Source: Schizophyllum amplum
Lineage: Eukaryota; Basidiomycota; Agaricomycetes; Agaricales; Schizophyllaceae
DNA length: 64,000 nt
Direction of reading: 5' to 3'
Assembly: GCA_007026445.1 (NCBI GenBank)
Contig: VDMD01000014.1
Coordinates: forward strand, 310,001-374,000
Notes under the pieces: generated by a model
What the model saw: only the letters and a program-made list of their open reading frames with translations
The model's database searches: none
What the model was told of the DNA's origin: nothing
Position numbers and translations under genes: made by a program
Part shown: positions 1-12,290 of the stretch, in pieces
How positions within the stretch are numbered: position 1 is the first letter of the stretch
Layout of the letters: every line of letters begins with the position of its first letter

Positions 1-1938
1 ACAACAAAACCATCGCCCAACTCACCCACAGTCCACGATCGCCAACACCGCGTCCTCGTCCTGGCACACAACGCAGAGGCCGGAGCGCTCTGCGTGGGAT
101 TGGTGCGGGGGGAGTTTGGTTGTTGCTGATGGTTTGGCTGTTGCTGACGGGGTATTGGGTGGGGAAGGCGCACGCGCGTCGTCCGTTGCGAACGTACGCG
201 CGTCATCCATCGTTGACGCATGCGCGTTCGTTTGTGACGGGTTGGCCGCGGAATCCGCGGGTGGCGACGCCGCGCGCACCACCTCGGGCGGTTTATCCTC
301 TTCGAATTCCTCACTCTGCCTCTCCCTCCTTCCCTCCTCATCCGCCTCCCACCTCTCCTGTTCCTCCCTCTCCCTCTCCGCCTGCATCCTGCACCCTTCC
401 TCCCACTCCCTCTCCCGCCTGAATTCTTCCTGCCGGTCCAGTTCCTCCAACTCCCGCCTGCTCTGCTCCATCGCCCTATCCACCCTGTCTTGCTGCGCCG
501 CCCTCTCCCTCCTCAGCTCCTCCGCCTCCCGCTGATGCCTGTCCAGCTCCGCCGCCCTCTCCTCCCGTACAAAAACTTTGACGCGCGCCACCAGGTCGGA
601 CTTCTCGAGCGCCTGGCCCGTGGGGACGTGCGCGGTGCGGAGGACCTCTTTCAGCGCTCCGATCCCTAGCCTTGCGATGTCCGCGTCTGACATGGATAGG
701 AGCGTGGGCAGGTCGGGCGCGGGTTGGGGTGGTCTTGATGCTTGTGGCGGGGATGGTCTTGTTAGCGGTATTTGAGGGGGTCTTGTCGATTGAGGCGGAG
801 GTGGTCTGGATGGAGGTTGAGGGCGAGATTGAGGTGGTGGTGGTCTGGATGCTTGTGGACGTGAGTGAGGCGGTGACTGAGCTGGACGTGAGGGTCCCGA
901 AGGTGAAGGCCGGGTTTGTTGTGGCGGAGAACCTGGCGGTGGCGCGTAGCGTGCGTCCGGACGCGTCTGACGGGGAGGAGGTGGGCCCGGCGGTGGCGCA
1001 TATCTCGGCTCATCCCGACGCGTTTGCTGAGGCTCATCCGGTGCCAGATCCGGCCTCGCAAACTCCGGCCTCGTACTTCTCGCCACCGGAGGAGGCGCCA
1101 CTGTCGGCGGCTCCGGCCTGGTGGAGAACAACCCCCTCGGTCGTCCGGAGTCGGCGTGCTTGGGGACAGAGTGCCTGCGGTAGTAGCGCTCGTTCTCCAG
1201 GCCCAGGCAGCCGTTCTGGCCCCGGGCGCTAACCATGAGGTCAACGAGATCGCGCTTCTCGACGGCGGAGTGGGCGCCGCGGAGGGCGTAGGCGGTGACG
1301 TAGCGTTTGAGCTTGGCGAGGGGAGGGCGGCGAGGGCGGTGCGTGGGAGGGCGGTGACTGGGGGGTGGGTTAGAGTAAGGACGTGAAGGGGATCAGTAGC
1401 GCACGCACTGTTGAGGAATTCGATGCAGAAGGAGCAGACCTGGACGACGTCGTAGCCTGCGTTGCCGCCGGAGCGGGTTTCGCGCGGCATGAGCGCCTGG
1501 TAGTCGGAGCAGGAGTGGCAGTAGGAGTAGCCGCAATGGTTGCAGTGGCGGGAGCGGGTGAAGATGATGTTGAATTCCTGAGGGGCTGGGGGGTTAGTGT
1601 GTGGCGTGCGGCCGGGTCGGAGGGGGTAAGGGAGAGTGGATGCGTGGCGAGATGGGTGGCCGAGATCACTATAAGAGAAACGCACAGAAGATTAGAGGAT
1701 AGCGAGGGGAAGGTGAGAGCAGGATGGATGCAGAGTGGTCTGGGACAGGCGCACGCACCTTGTTGCACTTCCTGCACGCGATCTCCGCGCGGCCTGTATC
1801 GCTCGGCGGCGGTGGTGGCCCGCTGAGCAACGGCATCCCGCGTGGAGCGTTCATCGGGGGCACAGTGATGCGCAGAGGTCGCGAATGGCGGGAGAGAGGA
1901 GATGAAGCGCCTTCGTCGCCGATGGCAGCATCGGTCAT
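1..1938 (-). CDS. FYVE-type zinc finger / SAP-like / RING E3 ubiquitin ligase, CARP (RFFL/RNF34)-like, 3' end cut
   Basis: Probable membrane-associated E3 ubiquitin ligase. Starting at the Met at 1938, exon 1 ends with the first Cys pair (CRKCNK) and joins at 1577 to an exon carrying the rest of a FYVE-like finger: RHCNHCG, YCHSCS and VCSFC. An intron at about 1370-1400 follows. The next exon opens with a helix-rich SAP-like segment (LAKLKRYVTAYALRG...EKRDLVDLM), and a second SAP-like segment (LSMSDADIARLGIGALKEVL) lies near 590-690. Between them is a long Pro/Arg-rich disordered stretch; afterwards comes a Glu/Arg-rich coiled coil. The last visible residues, CVVCQDEDAVLAIVDCG, are the start of a C-terminal RING finger cut by the window. 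This order matches metazoan RFFL/RNF34 (CARP) proteins. The FYVE core lacks the full RRHHCR signature, so phosphoinositide binding is doubtful. Domain calls are sure; the substrate is unknown. Confidence 0.8.
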
Positions 1939-2612
1939 CGGTTAGCCCAGCCGGATGACTAACTCGGGAGGTCGGTCCGAGGCGGCGGCCTCGTCCCGGC
2001 ATGAAGCCAGCGATCATCTGTCGCGAACTGCTCGAGATGTCGCAAACTGCTCGAGATCATCTGGCGCGAGATACCCAACTTTCTACGTTGCGCAGCTGCG
2101 CCGCGGGCGAAGGTGTCCTGTTTGTGCGTGCGTGCGCCGTAAGATTATCGCAGTACTCACCCGTAAATTATCGCAGTAACCGCGACTCGTGAGGGCGCTC
2201 GGTTGACGGCAAGTAAATGCGTATGATAGATGCAATGACAGTGGGTGTTGCTGTTGTGAGGGCAAAGTAGTACATACGACATGCAGAGCTTTGAGGATTG
2301 CCCCTTCGCTAATTCTAAACACCAACGCACGTGTGATCGACCGGTCCCGATAGTCACAACCTCGAACAGCCATCGCGCGTGGCTCGACTCGACCGCCGCA
2401 CAGATAATGAGAACACGTACTCTGGGCTACATCAGGGGGTCCACTCACGTAGGTAGCTCCGTTCACGATGCTTGTAAAGCTACATACGTCGCAGTATTCA
2501 CCCAAGACCGCCCACCTCGTCGGCCTTCTAAACTTCTGCAGCTCAGGATAGGTCAGCGCCTCGATGGCCTCCGCCGCCGTTGCCGCCGCCACCGTACCAT
2601 CTGCACTGTCCG
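1939..2612. other. Intergenic region without a supported gene
   Basis: No frame shows family similarity. Near 2023-2062 a short imperfect direct repeat is present (CGCGAACTGCTCGAGAT and CGCAAACTGCTCGAGAT). Otherwise nothing was seen. Confidence 0.5.
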
Positions 2613-4375
2613 TCACTTCCTCGTCCACCGCTTCAATGTCCGCACCCGCTCCGATGCCCGCAACCACTTCATCGCTTTCACCAGGATCTTGCCTATACGT
2701 CGCCTCGGTTTACGGGCACGACGCCTCGAAGCCATATCCTCGCTGGTACCAAGCGAAATGTTTTCGTCACCGCTTTCTAGGCCCTCACCACCGCTCGGTA
2801 GATTCATGGCACCGTACATATTGCCCGTGCCGAAGTAGCTGTCTCCGTCATGATAATCGTCGCCATCGCCCTCCTCAACCTCGCAGTCTGCCGCGCCGAA
2901 CGATATGTCGACAGTGACTCCCTGGCTGTTAAGGGGGCGACGCGGTCCTCGATGCCGTGCTGTCTTGCAGGAAGCGACATGCACGGACGAGAGTGCCGGC
3001 AGGCCCGTTCCTCCCGACTCACGTGCCAGACGCGCACCATCACCCAGGCGCACATTCAGGAAGCGAACAGCCAATCACCATCGAATGAGGTGCAGCCGTC
3101 CAGGATGAGCGTGCGCAAGCCGGGGCATAAGAGCACTGCTGGTACGCCAGTGCCGCCTTCATCGCCTGGCAATGGCATGCCCTCCCCCTCTTCCTCAGCC
3201 TCGCCACATAGTGTGCGCGCGAGAGCGAGGTTGTCGTTCTGGAGGAAGATGATCTTTTCCTCCTTGATCTCGAGGTGCTGGAGCTCCGGAGACAGGTACA
3301 GGAGCTGGATCAGTTCGTGGACCGCCAGCTTGCCTGTTAGGACGAGCCTGCGCAATGTTTGCCGGAGCGCGCGAGTAGGTCACGCAGAGCGCGTGTCGGG
3401 CCATGCATGTACTCCCGAGTTTCGAGAGTCACGTCGGAGAGATGCGGTGTGGCCAGGATGTCGAGGAATTCTACAGTGCGGGCGGTGGAAGTCATGTTGG
3501 AGTCAGGTGCGATGTCGACGGACAGGTGCCGGAGCCGGGGAGGACCACTTTGGGACCGCTGCGGGCAGAGCGCGGGGATGGTTGTGCTGCGGCTGTCGCA
3601 GTTTATGGCGAGAGACAAATCTTCTAGAGAGGTCAGTTGGGAAGCACGTCGAGCAGCTGGTCCAATGTCGCGTGTGTGAGGCCGCCGCTCGTGCACGAGA
3701 ACGCTCTGATCTGCGACCACGGTAATACGGGAAGGACGGCGAGCGGGTGTCGCGCTGCGATTTTCACGCAGCTGACGCGCGGGGCATGCCACAGCGGGGT
3801 CCCCACAATCTCAGGGTGGCCGCCATACATCTGAGAGGGACGGTGAGAGAGACTTCCTCTAGGATCTCGAACTCGCCGCCGTCGCCGAGGGAGTCTCGCA
3901 GGGGGTATAGATCGCTGGATAAAATGCTGATGATGTGAAGTCGCTGCAGCCGATGGCGATGCGGGAATATGATGGGAATGAGCATGTCATGGACGCAGCC
4001 GTAGATAGGATATCTGGAGCGGTCTGGTCCCCGACCGCGCGAGCCACTGCGATGCGGCGTCGAGGAGCCCTCGTTCTCGCTCTTCGGACCGGCGATTGAA
4101 CAGCGTATGACCTTCGGTGAAGAAACGTGAATGGAGGACCAAAGCTCGGGTGTCTCGAGACTGATCTGGCTCCAGGAGCGGCACACCCTGAGGAACACAA
4201 GCGGGGCCTCCGACGGTGAGAGGATTGCGAATCGAGGGAGCGAGATGCAGAAAATGTGCTGTACAACCTCAAAGGGAAGTTTGGTGAAAGGAGACTGAGA
4301 ACAATTTCGTTTTGTTTGATCAGAATCTCGGTCTGAGTGGTTGAGACTCGATGAAGGTAGACTTTCTGGTGACAT
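2613..4375 (-). pseudogene. Decayed F-box / leucine-rich-tail protein gene
   Basis: The Met at 4375 opens a frame with an F-box core (LPFEVVQHIFCISLP, then LRVCRSW...TPELWSSI). Similarity to the next gene upstream on this strand (4970-7038) then continues through at least four reading-frame changes: the WLARSG segment at about 4020-4060, the HDMLIPIIFPHRHRLQRL segment at about 3960-3990, the LPVLPWSQIRAFSC segment near 3700, LTSLEDLSLAIN near 3600-3640, and ELIQLLYLSPELQHLEIKEE near 3260-3330. The C-terminal basic motif RRRIGKILVKAMKWL matches RQRIGTIVVRAWRRV of the neighbour. F-box proteins recruit substrates to SCF ubiquitin ligases. This copy cannot make a full-length product as it stands, and it looks like a tandem duplicate in decay; some shifts could be consensus errors. 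Confidence 0.7.
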
Positions 4376-4969
4376 GGCGATGGCAAAGAAGAAGATGCGA
4401 GGGCGCGTGTACCATACCCAATCAGGAAGAATATACGTGATCAACGTGGCCAAATTCGGCTTCTGCCGGTGGTCATGATCATCGATCAACGTTCATTCGC
4501 ATATACATTTTGCGTAAATATACTATGCGTTGCGAGCGCCTCAAGCCTGGATGATTACTTGCGCTGAAGTGCTGCCCGACTTTGTAAGGCGCTCCCAGGG
4601 TTATGAACAGCATGATAAGGTTGTCCTAAGCCTGGGAGTGAGTAACATCGAGGGACTTGAAGACGCTGCGAGATATCAAGCTTGCAAGGCTCTACGAGTG
4701 ACACGCTCCCGTTGATCGCTTCACTATCATAGCTGAGGCTGAGTCCAGGATTCGAAAACTCGGCGTCGCGCATCAGTTCGGCCGCGGCGAGATCGAGTTA
4801 TCGACAGTGTGGACCTTACGGTTAGGCCCACTCTAGAAGATCATAACGACAAGATATATGTATATCCAAGCGTAGGACGCATGTAGCTACTGAGCCTGCT
4901 ACAATACCAAGAAGTGTCCCATAACAAGAGTGGTACATAAGTATGGTAACACCAAGAATCATGTCCAAC

Positions 4970-7038
4970 TTACCGAGGATTGGGCGGCATCGCTACTCTA
5001 CATAAGTCCTTCCTTCTCAAACGTTGTGGTCGCGGATAGCCCTCCGACATATAATTCAAGGCACTGGATCCACGCCCTCCGAGCTTCACAGTCAAAGATG
5101 GCTCATCGCCCGACGAGCTCCGCGTCCATGTTCCACGCACACGCCGCCATGCCCGCACCACAATCGTGCCTATCCTCTGCCTCGGCGTCTGCTGGGCCGC
5201 GCCTAGTACGCTTTGCTGGACCATGTCCATGCTTTGCTGGGTCGCGTCTGGCTCAATGCTCTCGTTGTCGCTCCCAAGGCCAGCGTCATGCCGACCCAAG
5301 CTCGCGTAATCAGAGAACGGATTGCGGCCATCGCGCAAAAAGTCAGAGTACCACTGGTAGACATTGGTCGTAGGCCTATGATTCATCGAGCTCGCACTGA
5401 GTGTCACGTCGAGTCCCTGGCTGACGAAGGGGGCGATACGGTCCTCGATGCCGTGCTGTAGTTCCGGGAAGCGCACATCTACGGACGAAAGCTTCGATGG
5501 CGCGCCTGACCCTTCACACGCCAGACGCTCTCCGTGAACTACGCTTGCTCCGTGGATCATGCGCGCTTCCAGGAAATGGACCAGCGAGTCGCCGTCAATA
5601 CCATCGCAGTCATGCAAGGCGATCGTGCGCAGGTTGGGACAGAAGGCGGGCGTGGCACTGCCGTCTGGCAGCGTTTTGCACAGGAGGCGCGCGAACGCGA
5701 TGTGCTCGTACGGTTTGACCGCCCAGTTTTGCTCGAGGTGCAGGTGCAGGAGCTCTGGCGACAGGTGCAGGACCTGGAGCAACTCCTTCACCGCCATCTT
5801 CCGCACGGACAGCCTGCGCAACGAATTATCTGAACGCTCGAGGAGGTGGCGCAGAGCACCCGTCTGAACGCGGGTGTAGTTTTTCGATCTTAGAGTCACG
5901 TCGGATAGTTGAGGTGTGGTGATGATTTCGAGGAGATTTGCTGCGCAGACGATGGAGCCTGATCCACCTGCACTATCGATGTTAAGGCGCCGGAGCCGAG
6001 GGAGGACGATAGGCGCGGCGTTGCGCGACTTGGAATCAGGCGTGTAAGCGATCCATGTTATGAAGAGAGACAAGTCTTCGATTGCAGTCATGTCGGGAAG
6101 GACAGCCAGCAGCTGCTTGAACGTCTTGCTGGTGAGGGCTTGTCCTACGCACGCGAACTCTTTGATTTGCGCCCAGGGTAGCACAGGAAGTTCGGGGAGT
6201 AGGGACTGCATCTGAAGCCTCACACAGCTGAGGCGTGGGGCGTTCCACAGGGCATTGAATCGATGCAGCTCGGTGTTGGGAGTCGCCTCATGTGCATAAT
6301 CAAAGAGCCACCGTCGCCGCCCTTCATCAGAAATTGTTAGGTAGACAACCTCCAAGAGTTCGAGGTCGGTTTCACAGAGTTGCCGCAGAGGTTGCAGATT
6401 GAATTGTGATAAGCCAGTGGCGATGCGAAGGTGTCGCACCCGCTGTCGGTGCGGAAGCACGAGGCGGAGCAGCGCGTCGTGGACGTCCCCACTGAGGGAG
6501 AGGCTGAGCGGCCTTCCGCTGGACCGCGCGAGCCACTGCAACGCGCCGTCGAGCAGCCTGCCTTCGGCGGCAACAGACTCACGGTCTCGATCAATCATGG
6601 CCTGCATCATGCCAAGCAGCCGCGGGTCTGAGTCAGGCAGCGCCCGGTCCGTGTCAAGCTGCGTCTGCGCGGCGTCAAGCTGCTCTAGAGCAGTGAGAAG
6701 GGGCTCCGACTGGGCAGCGACATGCGGCTCCAGGATGCCGTTGAGATGGCTTTGCAGAGCGTACCACGGCCGCAACGTTCCGGCTGAGTACATGAGAGGT
6801 GGATGGATGACCAGAGCTCGGATGTCCCGAGGCACAGCTGACGCCAGGAGCGGCATACCCTGAGGTAAATGAGCGGTGCCTCCGATGGTGAGAGAATCGT
6901 GTTTTGCGATGGAGGGAGCGAGAGGAAGAAGATCCTCTGTACAACCTCTGCAGGAAGTCGAGCAAAAAAAGCTAAGGAATGTGCTTCTTCTGAGGGAGCG
7001 CAGACCGACGAGATTGGATCTGCTAACGAGGAGGCCAT
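4970..7038 (-). CDS. F-box protein with leucine-rich tail (agaricomycete type)
   Basis: Predicted SCF substrate-recognition subunit. From the Met at 7038 the F-box runs as ARLPAEVVQRIFFLSLP followed by APLIYLRVCRSWRQLCLGTSELWSSIHL. The following 600 residues read in another frame from about 6790 on, with a WLARSSGRPLSLSLSG segment, leucine-rich strands (LLRLVLPHRQRVRHLRI, LPVLPWAQIKEFAC, MTAIEDLSLFITW, LLQVLHLSPELLHLHLEQ) and a basic C-terminus with RIGTIVVRAWRRV. The change of frame at about 6730-6800 is either a one-base loss or a very short intron. The decayed neighbour changes frame at the same place, so it may be ancestral. The substrate cannot be inferred. Confidence 0.75.
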
Positions 7039-7293
7039 GGTGGCGATGGCAAGTTGAAAGACGATGGGTGAGCTTGATCCAATGATTGACGTGTCCTCAA
7101 TTCGGCTTTTCCCGAACGTTTTCCCACGAGTTTCCTTTCTTTGCCTCCAGACTTCCATTCGGGAGAGAAATGGTGTATAAACGGCAGTTAATATTGTCAA
7201 GGAGATTACTTCGAGCTACGTGAAGGTGAACTATCATGTCGTGTAGAATAACGTGATACCAGGCAACGCGCAGACAGCAAACTCAGATCATAC

Positions 7294-10200
7294 TTACTTA
7301 GTGAGAGGCCGGCTCTTGAACGGGAGCAACTTCCCCGTAATCAACAGCCAACGCAGAAGAATACCCCCGCATCTGCTACTGAAGTCCATGAATTGGAGCA
7401 ACACAGCAGGATCGACGTAGTAGCCGCAGAAAGCGGCGACTCTGAGAGACTGCAGGCGCGACTTGCGCCATCCTTCAGCTTGTACAGGCGCAGAGGAATC
7501 TGGGTCTCGCCCGCTGACGCACGCAAGCCGCAATGACAAAGGCGTGACAGTGTCCTTTTGGCCTATGGACGGCGGCACAACATGCAAGGGCGCAACGCCG
7601 CCCTCTCGCCCGGCCTTCACCACGCCATCACTGTGAACCATCGCCACGTACTCCTCCACAGTCACCGGGCAGCACACATTGAGCTCGCGCACCCCAAAGC
7701 GGGCGAGCCCCGCGACCGAGGACCACGGGTACGGCACGTTCTCCCGCGCGCCAGTATAGTGAGAGAGGTGTGATTGAGCGTGAGACGGTCGAGCACGGAA
7801 TCGGCGGCGAAGGCGTAGTTGTCCGACAACGCAGATTCGCGCGTCAAGGCAGTCGAGAACCGCCCAGCGTTGCCATGCTTCAAAGCCCGCTCGGGCATCT
7901 CCACCTTAATGGACCGCATGCAGCCAAGCACGTTCGCCTCCGCAAGTACGCGGAAGAAGGCGTCGGCAGGCGCCCGCGTCCGTGTGTTCAAGCGGACCTC
8001 GAGCGCTGGGTGTGAATCTTTGCTCAGAGCACAGTAGTCATCGATTGCATTGATGCATCGGCCGTGAAGGCTGCGAACTTGTCGGTGGTGCTGTTGACGA
8101 GTTCGGCGGCGTTTTGAAGGGGTTCCGTAGAAGTCTGAGTGGGCTCAGTCGGTGTCGTTGAGGAGCCTGTCGCAGCGAGAATTTCGTCGATGAGCAGTAC
8201 TAGGGTACCATCGACGCTGCCTGCTCTTAGTTGAAAGTCCGGGTTATGTGATGGCCCATCGAAGACATCGGTCTGTGGGGACTTTTCGAGGTCATGAGTC
8301 CACGGAAACGCGTCGTCGACGCCGTTGGTCCCAGTATTGCTTAGGGCGTAGGCGTCGATACTGGATAGGCCGGATACTGTGTAAGGGACGATAGACTCAT
8401 CGGCAGAGCCATTTGTGGCGTGGTTACTCGCGCCGCTCATGTCGTGCAAACGGTCCTCGGAGCGTAGGTGTGTGTCCAGTGTTGCTCGGAGAGCTGAGTA
8501 AGGGCTTGGGTCGGACGTCGTATGGGATCGTAGTTCGTGCGTAGTTCGGAGACGTGCGTTGGGTGTCGTCTCAGGTGGCAGCTCAGTTGTCGCCTGAGGT
8601 GGCATATTCGGCATGGCCTGAGGTTGCTCGTCGGCTATCGCCCTGGATCGCGCGTCGGCCATCGCCCGAGGTCCGTTCACCACCTTTCTAGGAACACGAC
8701 TAGGATGCGGCGACTTTGAACGCTTAGCGCCTGGCTGAGAGGTATGGACTGTCCCGCGCGTGTCAGTGCAGAAATGCGGACTGAGACGGAGATCACTCAC
8801 TGATGGCTTCAATGGGCGCGAACTGGACGCGTCTGTGAGGCGCACCTGCGGCGTTTCTCCTGTCGCGTCCGGGGCAGTTTCCATTTCGTCCTGAGTCTGT
8901 AAGCTCTCGATATTGATATTTGCCGCCTCCATAGAAAGCTCTGAGGTGCCACCGTCAAGGACTTGCATCACATCCACATTGACTGGGTGAGGGTGGGCGA
9001 TGTATACGGATTGTCCGCGACGGACGGGTCGACGGCCACGAGGAACCTCCGGGTCGTCACTACTGTCAGCGGCCAAGACCTTTGAGCCTGCATCGCGGTC
9101 GTTGAGGGCTCCGGTGGTCGTGCCGTTCGTTAGACCTGTCGTATCGACCGGCAGATCACTTGTATCGACCGGCTCGACCACACGAGGGCGCGCAGTGGGA
9201 GTCCGATCGTTGGGCTCGACCCGATCCTCGACATTCAGCTCGACCTCCTGAAGCTCGGTTTGGTTCATACTGATGCTGTCGGGCGTAGGGTAGTGACTGC
9301 TTGGCGCAGGATAGTCGTTGATATACGCAGGAAAATCGGCATGATGATCCTTGATAGGCGCAGAAGGTACGTTGGTGGGCGCAGGAAGGATGTTGGCGGG
9401 CTCTGGAAGGACGTTGGCGGGCTCTGGAAGGACGTTGTCGGGCTCTGAACGAACGGATGTAGGACGGACGTAGGCTGGTGAAGGGGGACGATTACCGGCA
9501 GACGGAGGAAGAACGTTTATAGACACAGGACAGGCATCGCCCTCCGACACCATGGGGTCCGGACTATCCGTGAGATGCGTGGTGAAGAGAGGACGGCGGA
9601 TCGCACCGCGAGCGACACAGTATGGCGAACCACGAGCGCTACGATGTAATGCACCGCGAGCGGTGTGGCCTGCGCCACGAGCGGCATTGCCTGCGCCACG
9701 GGCGCCACGACCCCGTGCGCCACGACTAACACCGTTCGGCGCATCACGAACAAGGCGATTCTGCGGTGCGAACGCCTGCCCGTCGCGCGCGAAGTATGCA
9801 TTAGACGGAGCGTGCGCGGGGACATTGAAGATACCGCTGTTCTGCTCAACGGAGCCATCGGCGTCTTTGTCGTCGACATCACGATTATGCTCGCCCATAG
9901 CGTGTTTCTGCTCGTCGACAGCATAATTCTGCTGGCCCATGGCGTGACTCTGCTCGTCGAAGGCTTGGTTCTGCTCGTCGATGGCTTGGTCCTGCTCGTC
10001 GATGGCGTGTTCGATGCTATGGTTCCCCTCCACAAATCCGCCGTTCTTCTCGACAACCCCGCTGTTCTTCTGAAAGATGCCACCGCTCTGCCCGCCGTCC
10101 TGATTCTGCTTAGCATACTCTGACAAGGGCACCGCAGTGTACGAGCGAGGAGGTATGGGAAGCGGTCGGGGGCTGCTGGTGGAAGGGCGACGACTGCTGA

Positions 10201-11922
10201 TGAGAGGGCGACGACTGCTGGTGAGCGGGCGACCACCGCTGGTGCGCGGGCGGCCGCTGCTGGTGCGCGGGCAACCACCGCTGGTGAGCGGGCGACCACT
10301 GCTGGTGAGCGGGCGTGGAGAGCCTCCATAGGGTCCGCCAACGGTTGGGGCGTGCGTAAAATCAACAAATGCAGAGTATGGCGCGCTTGTCGTTGAATGA
10401 AGACCACTCGCCGCGTCTGGAGCCCCGATATCCGCTGCATACGCGTCGCTTGCGGTTGTCATTTGCTGGGTGATAGTATGCGGGGTCGCGAGACCAGGAG
10501 GTGCATTCGGTGCGTGGAGACTGGGCGGCGCGCTAAAACCGGGCGGGCGTCAAGACTAGGCGGCGCGTCAAAGCCGGGCGGCGCGTCAAAACCAGGCGAA
10601 GCACTCGGCGCGGTGAGATTGAACGGAGGACCACCAGGTGGGGACCATACGTTGGACGAACGGCGTTCAGCCGTATGCTCATCCCGGATATCCATCGCAC
10701 GCTGTTGCTGCAGAATTGCCGCGCGTTGCTCGTGCTGCCTAACAGCCGCGGACCACGCGTTCCCTATAGCCTTCATCTGCTCACGCTGTATAGCTGCCAC
10801 CTTCCCGTGCTGCATAGCTGCCGTCGCTGCCCCCTCTACCCTCATCGCCGCCTGTTCCGCCTCCATCCTCATCGCCTGTTCCGCCTCCTTCCTTACCGCT
10901 TGTTCGGCCTCCATCCTTTCCGCTTGTTCGGCCTCTATCCTCGCTGCATGTTCTGCTTGGACCCTCGCCGCCTGTTCTTCCTGGACCCTCGCCGCCGCAA
11001 GCTCCATAGTCGCCACCCGCTCGCGCTCTTGAACAGCCGCCGCGCGCGCCCGTTCGGCGTACAAGAACTCCCTGTCGTTGTTCTTGTTGTACCCCTCGAT
11101 GAGGAGGTCGGGCCATTTGCGGCGATGCGGTCGCTCCTCTTGTGGGTAGGACCGTGATCGCCCTTCCGCAGCCTGCAAGCGCCCACCCTCCGCCTCCATG
11201 TTTTCGAGGAAGTTCCAGTAGAAGGTGCGGTTGAAGCCGAAGGTGCGAGTGTATTCGGAGGTGGATACGGATGCTTGTAAGTCGGCGGGGTAGTAGTTGG
11301 AGATGGGGGCGTAGTTTGGGTCTGCGAAAGCAGACTCGGGACCGTTGGGGGCGAAGGTAGAGTTGGGATCGTTGGCGTTGGGGGTGCCGGGCTCGTCGGC
11401 GTTGATAGCGTTAGGCTCGTCGGCGAAGGGCGCGCCCAGCGTGAAAAAGGGGGCGTTGGGCGTGGAGAAGGGGGCGTTGGGCGAGTCGTTCTGGTCAGAG
11501 CTTTGGCCGTGGAAGCTGGGCGTCTGCTCGGGGCTAAGAGTAGCTTCGACGAAGGCGGAGGTGGCTTCGGCGAAGGCAGGGTTAGTGCCGTCGGCGACAG
11601 GGTCGGGACCGTCGACGAAGGCAGGGTTGGGGCCGCAGGCAGGGTTGGCACCGTTGACGAAGGCAGGGTCAGAGTCGGGACCGTCGGCGGGGGTGGGTGT
11701 GTTAAAGGGTATGCTCGTTCCGTGCGACGGAAACATTGTGCGTGAGGGTTCGGTGATCGAAGGCAGGAGGTGCGAGGGCTGTACGACTTTGTGGCGAGTT
11801 TGTTGTGCCGCAATCTGCGGGGTTTGAGGCGCAGGTCGACGAAGTATGTGGTTGCTCTGAGTATGGAAGGGGACTCGATGAGCTTGTGGGCGCTGTGAAG
11901 GCAGAGATGTGATTTGTGGCAA
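7294..11922 (-). CDS. Unrecognised large repeat-rich protein, family copy A (frame-broken)
   Basis: Most divergent member of the three-copy family in this window. The first long frame (11922-10459) holds the family N-terminal motif FNRTFYWNFLENMEAEGGRL and RKWPDLLIEGYNKNNDREFL (about 11250-11060), then a Glu/Ala-rich coiled coil of EAEQA-type units. A one-base loss in a GFDAPP-type repeat near 10553 moves reading to the 812-codon frame 10462-8024. That frame holds RPLTSG-type repeats (about 10180-10320), DEQ-rich heptads (about 9870-10020), ANVLPEP repeats and acidic disordered sequence. Further one-base shifts near 8030 and 7757 lead into the C-terminal segment (HPALEVRLNTRTRA..., VPYPWSSVAGLARFGVRELNVCCPVT). 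Function unknown. It may be a pseudogene or an active gene with consensus errors. Confidence 0.55.
10180..10320 (-). repeat. 21-bp minisatellite in copy A (GRPLTSG/GRPRTSG units)
   Basis: At least six head-to-tail 21-bp units encode Gly-Arg-Pro-Leu/Arg-Thr-Ser-Gly/Ser heptapeptides. The array keeps the reading frame and is absent from copies B and C. Confidence 0.75.
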
Positions 11923-11949
11923 GTATGAGAGGCATAGTCAGCGACGGTG

Positions 11950-12290
11950 GCCACATATTCACAGTCAAGCTACGTACCGTTTTCGCAGTCCCGATTACAA
12001 GCCGTATGCAGAGGAAGAAGATGGTCGTGAGGAAAGCGACGCAGTAGTCGATCGTGGCGTAGGCAGCTACCGCGACCAGAGCCGCGGCGAGGAGCGTGAA
12101 GGCGTCCGTGGTGAATGACGTTGAGCGGAGTGGTTTACGTCGATATTTCTAGTGATACGGCGAGGTCGGAGGCGCGTTATGCTCGTTGTAGACGATCGCG
12201 CAGCGACTGTCTGTTCGTGGCTCGTAAAGGGGAAGTGATGTTCGTTGGTGGCCGTCCTCCTATTATGATTGCTTATAAAAGCTGCTGTGA
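11950..12290 (-). promoter_or_regulatory. Upstream region of copy A with TATA box and possible hydrophobic exon
   Basis: On the minus strand a TATA-like box (TTTTATAAGC, 12271-12280) lies about 40 nt before a block shared with copies B and C (CGAGCCACGAACAGAC followed by GTCGCTGCGCGATCG, about 12190-12225). Below it an open stretch at about 12000-12110 encodes a strongly hydrophobic segment (FTLLAAALVAVAAYATIDY, then VAFLTTIFFLCIRLVIG), ends at a GTACGT donor, and joins in frame to the copy A reading frame at an AG near 11893. No ATG precedes the hydrophobic stretch in frame, so it may instead be untranslated leader. Confidence 0.4.

Noticed and set aside
9517..10440. Long alternate minus-strand frame inside copy A
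   Set aside because: Composition mirrors the repeats of the family frame; conserved motifs lie in the other frame.
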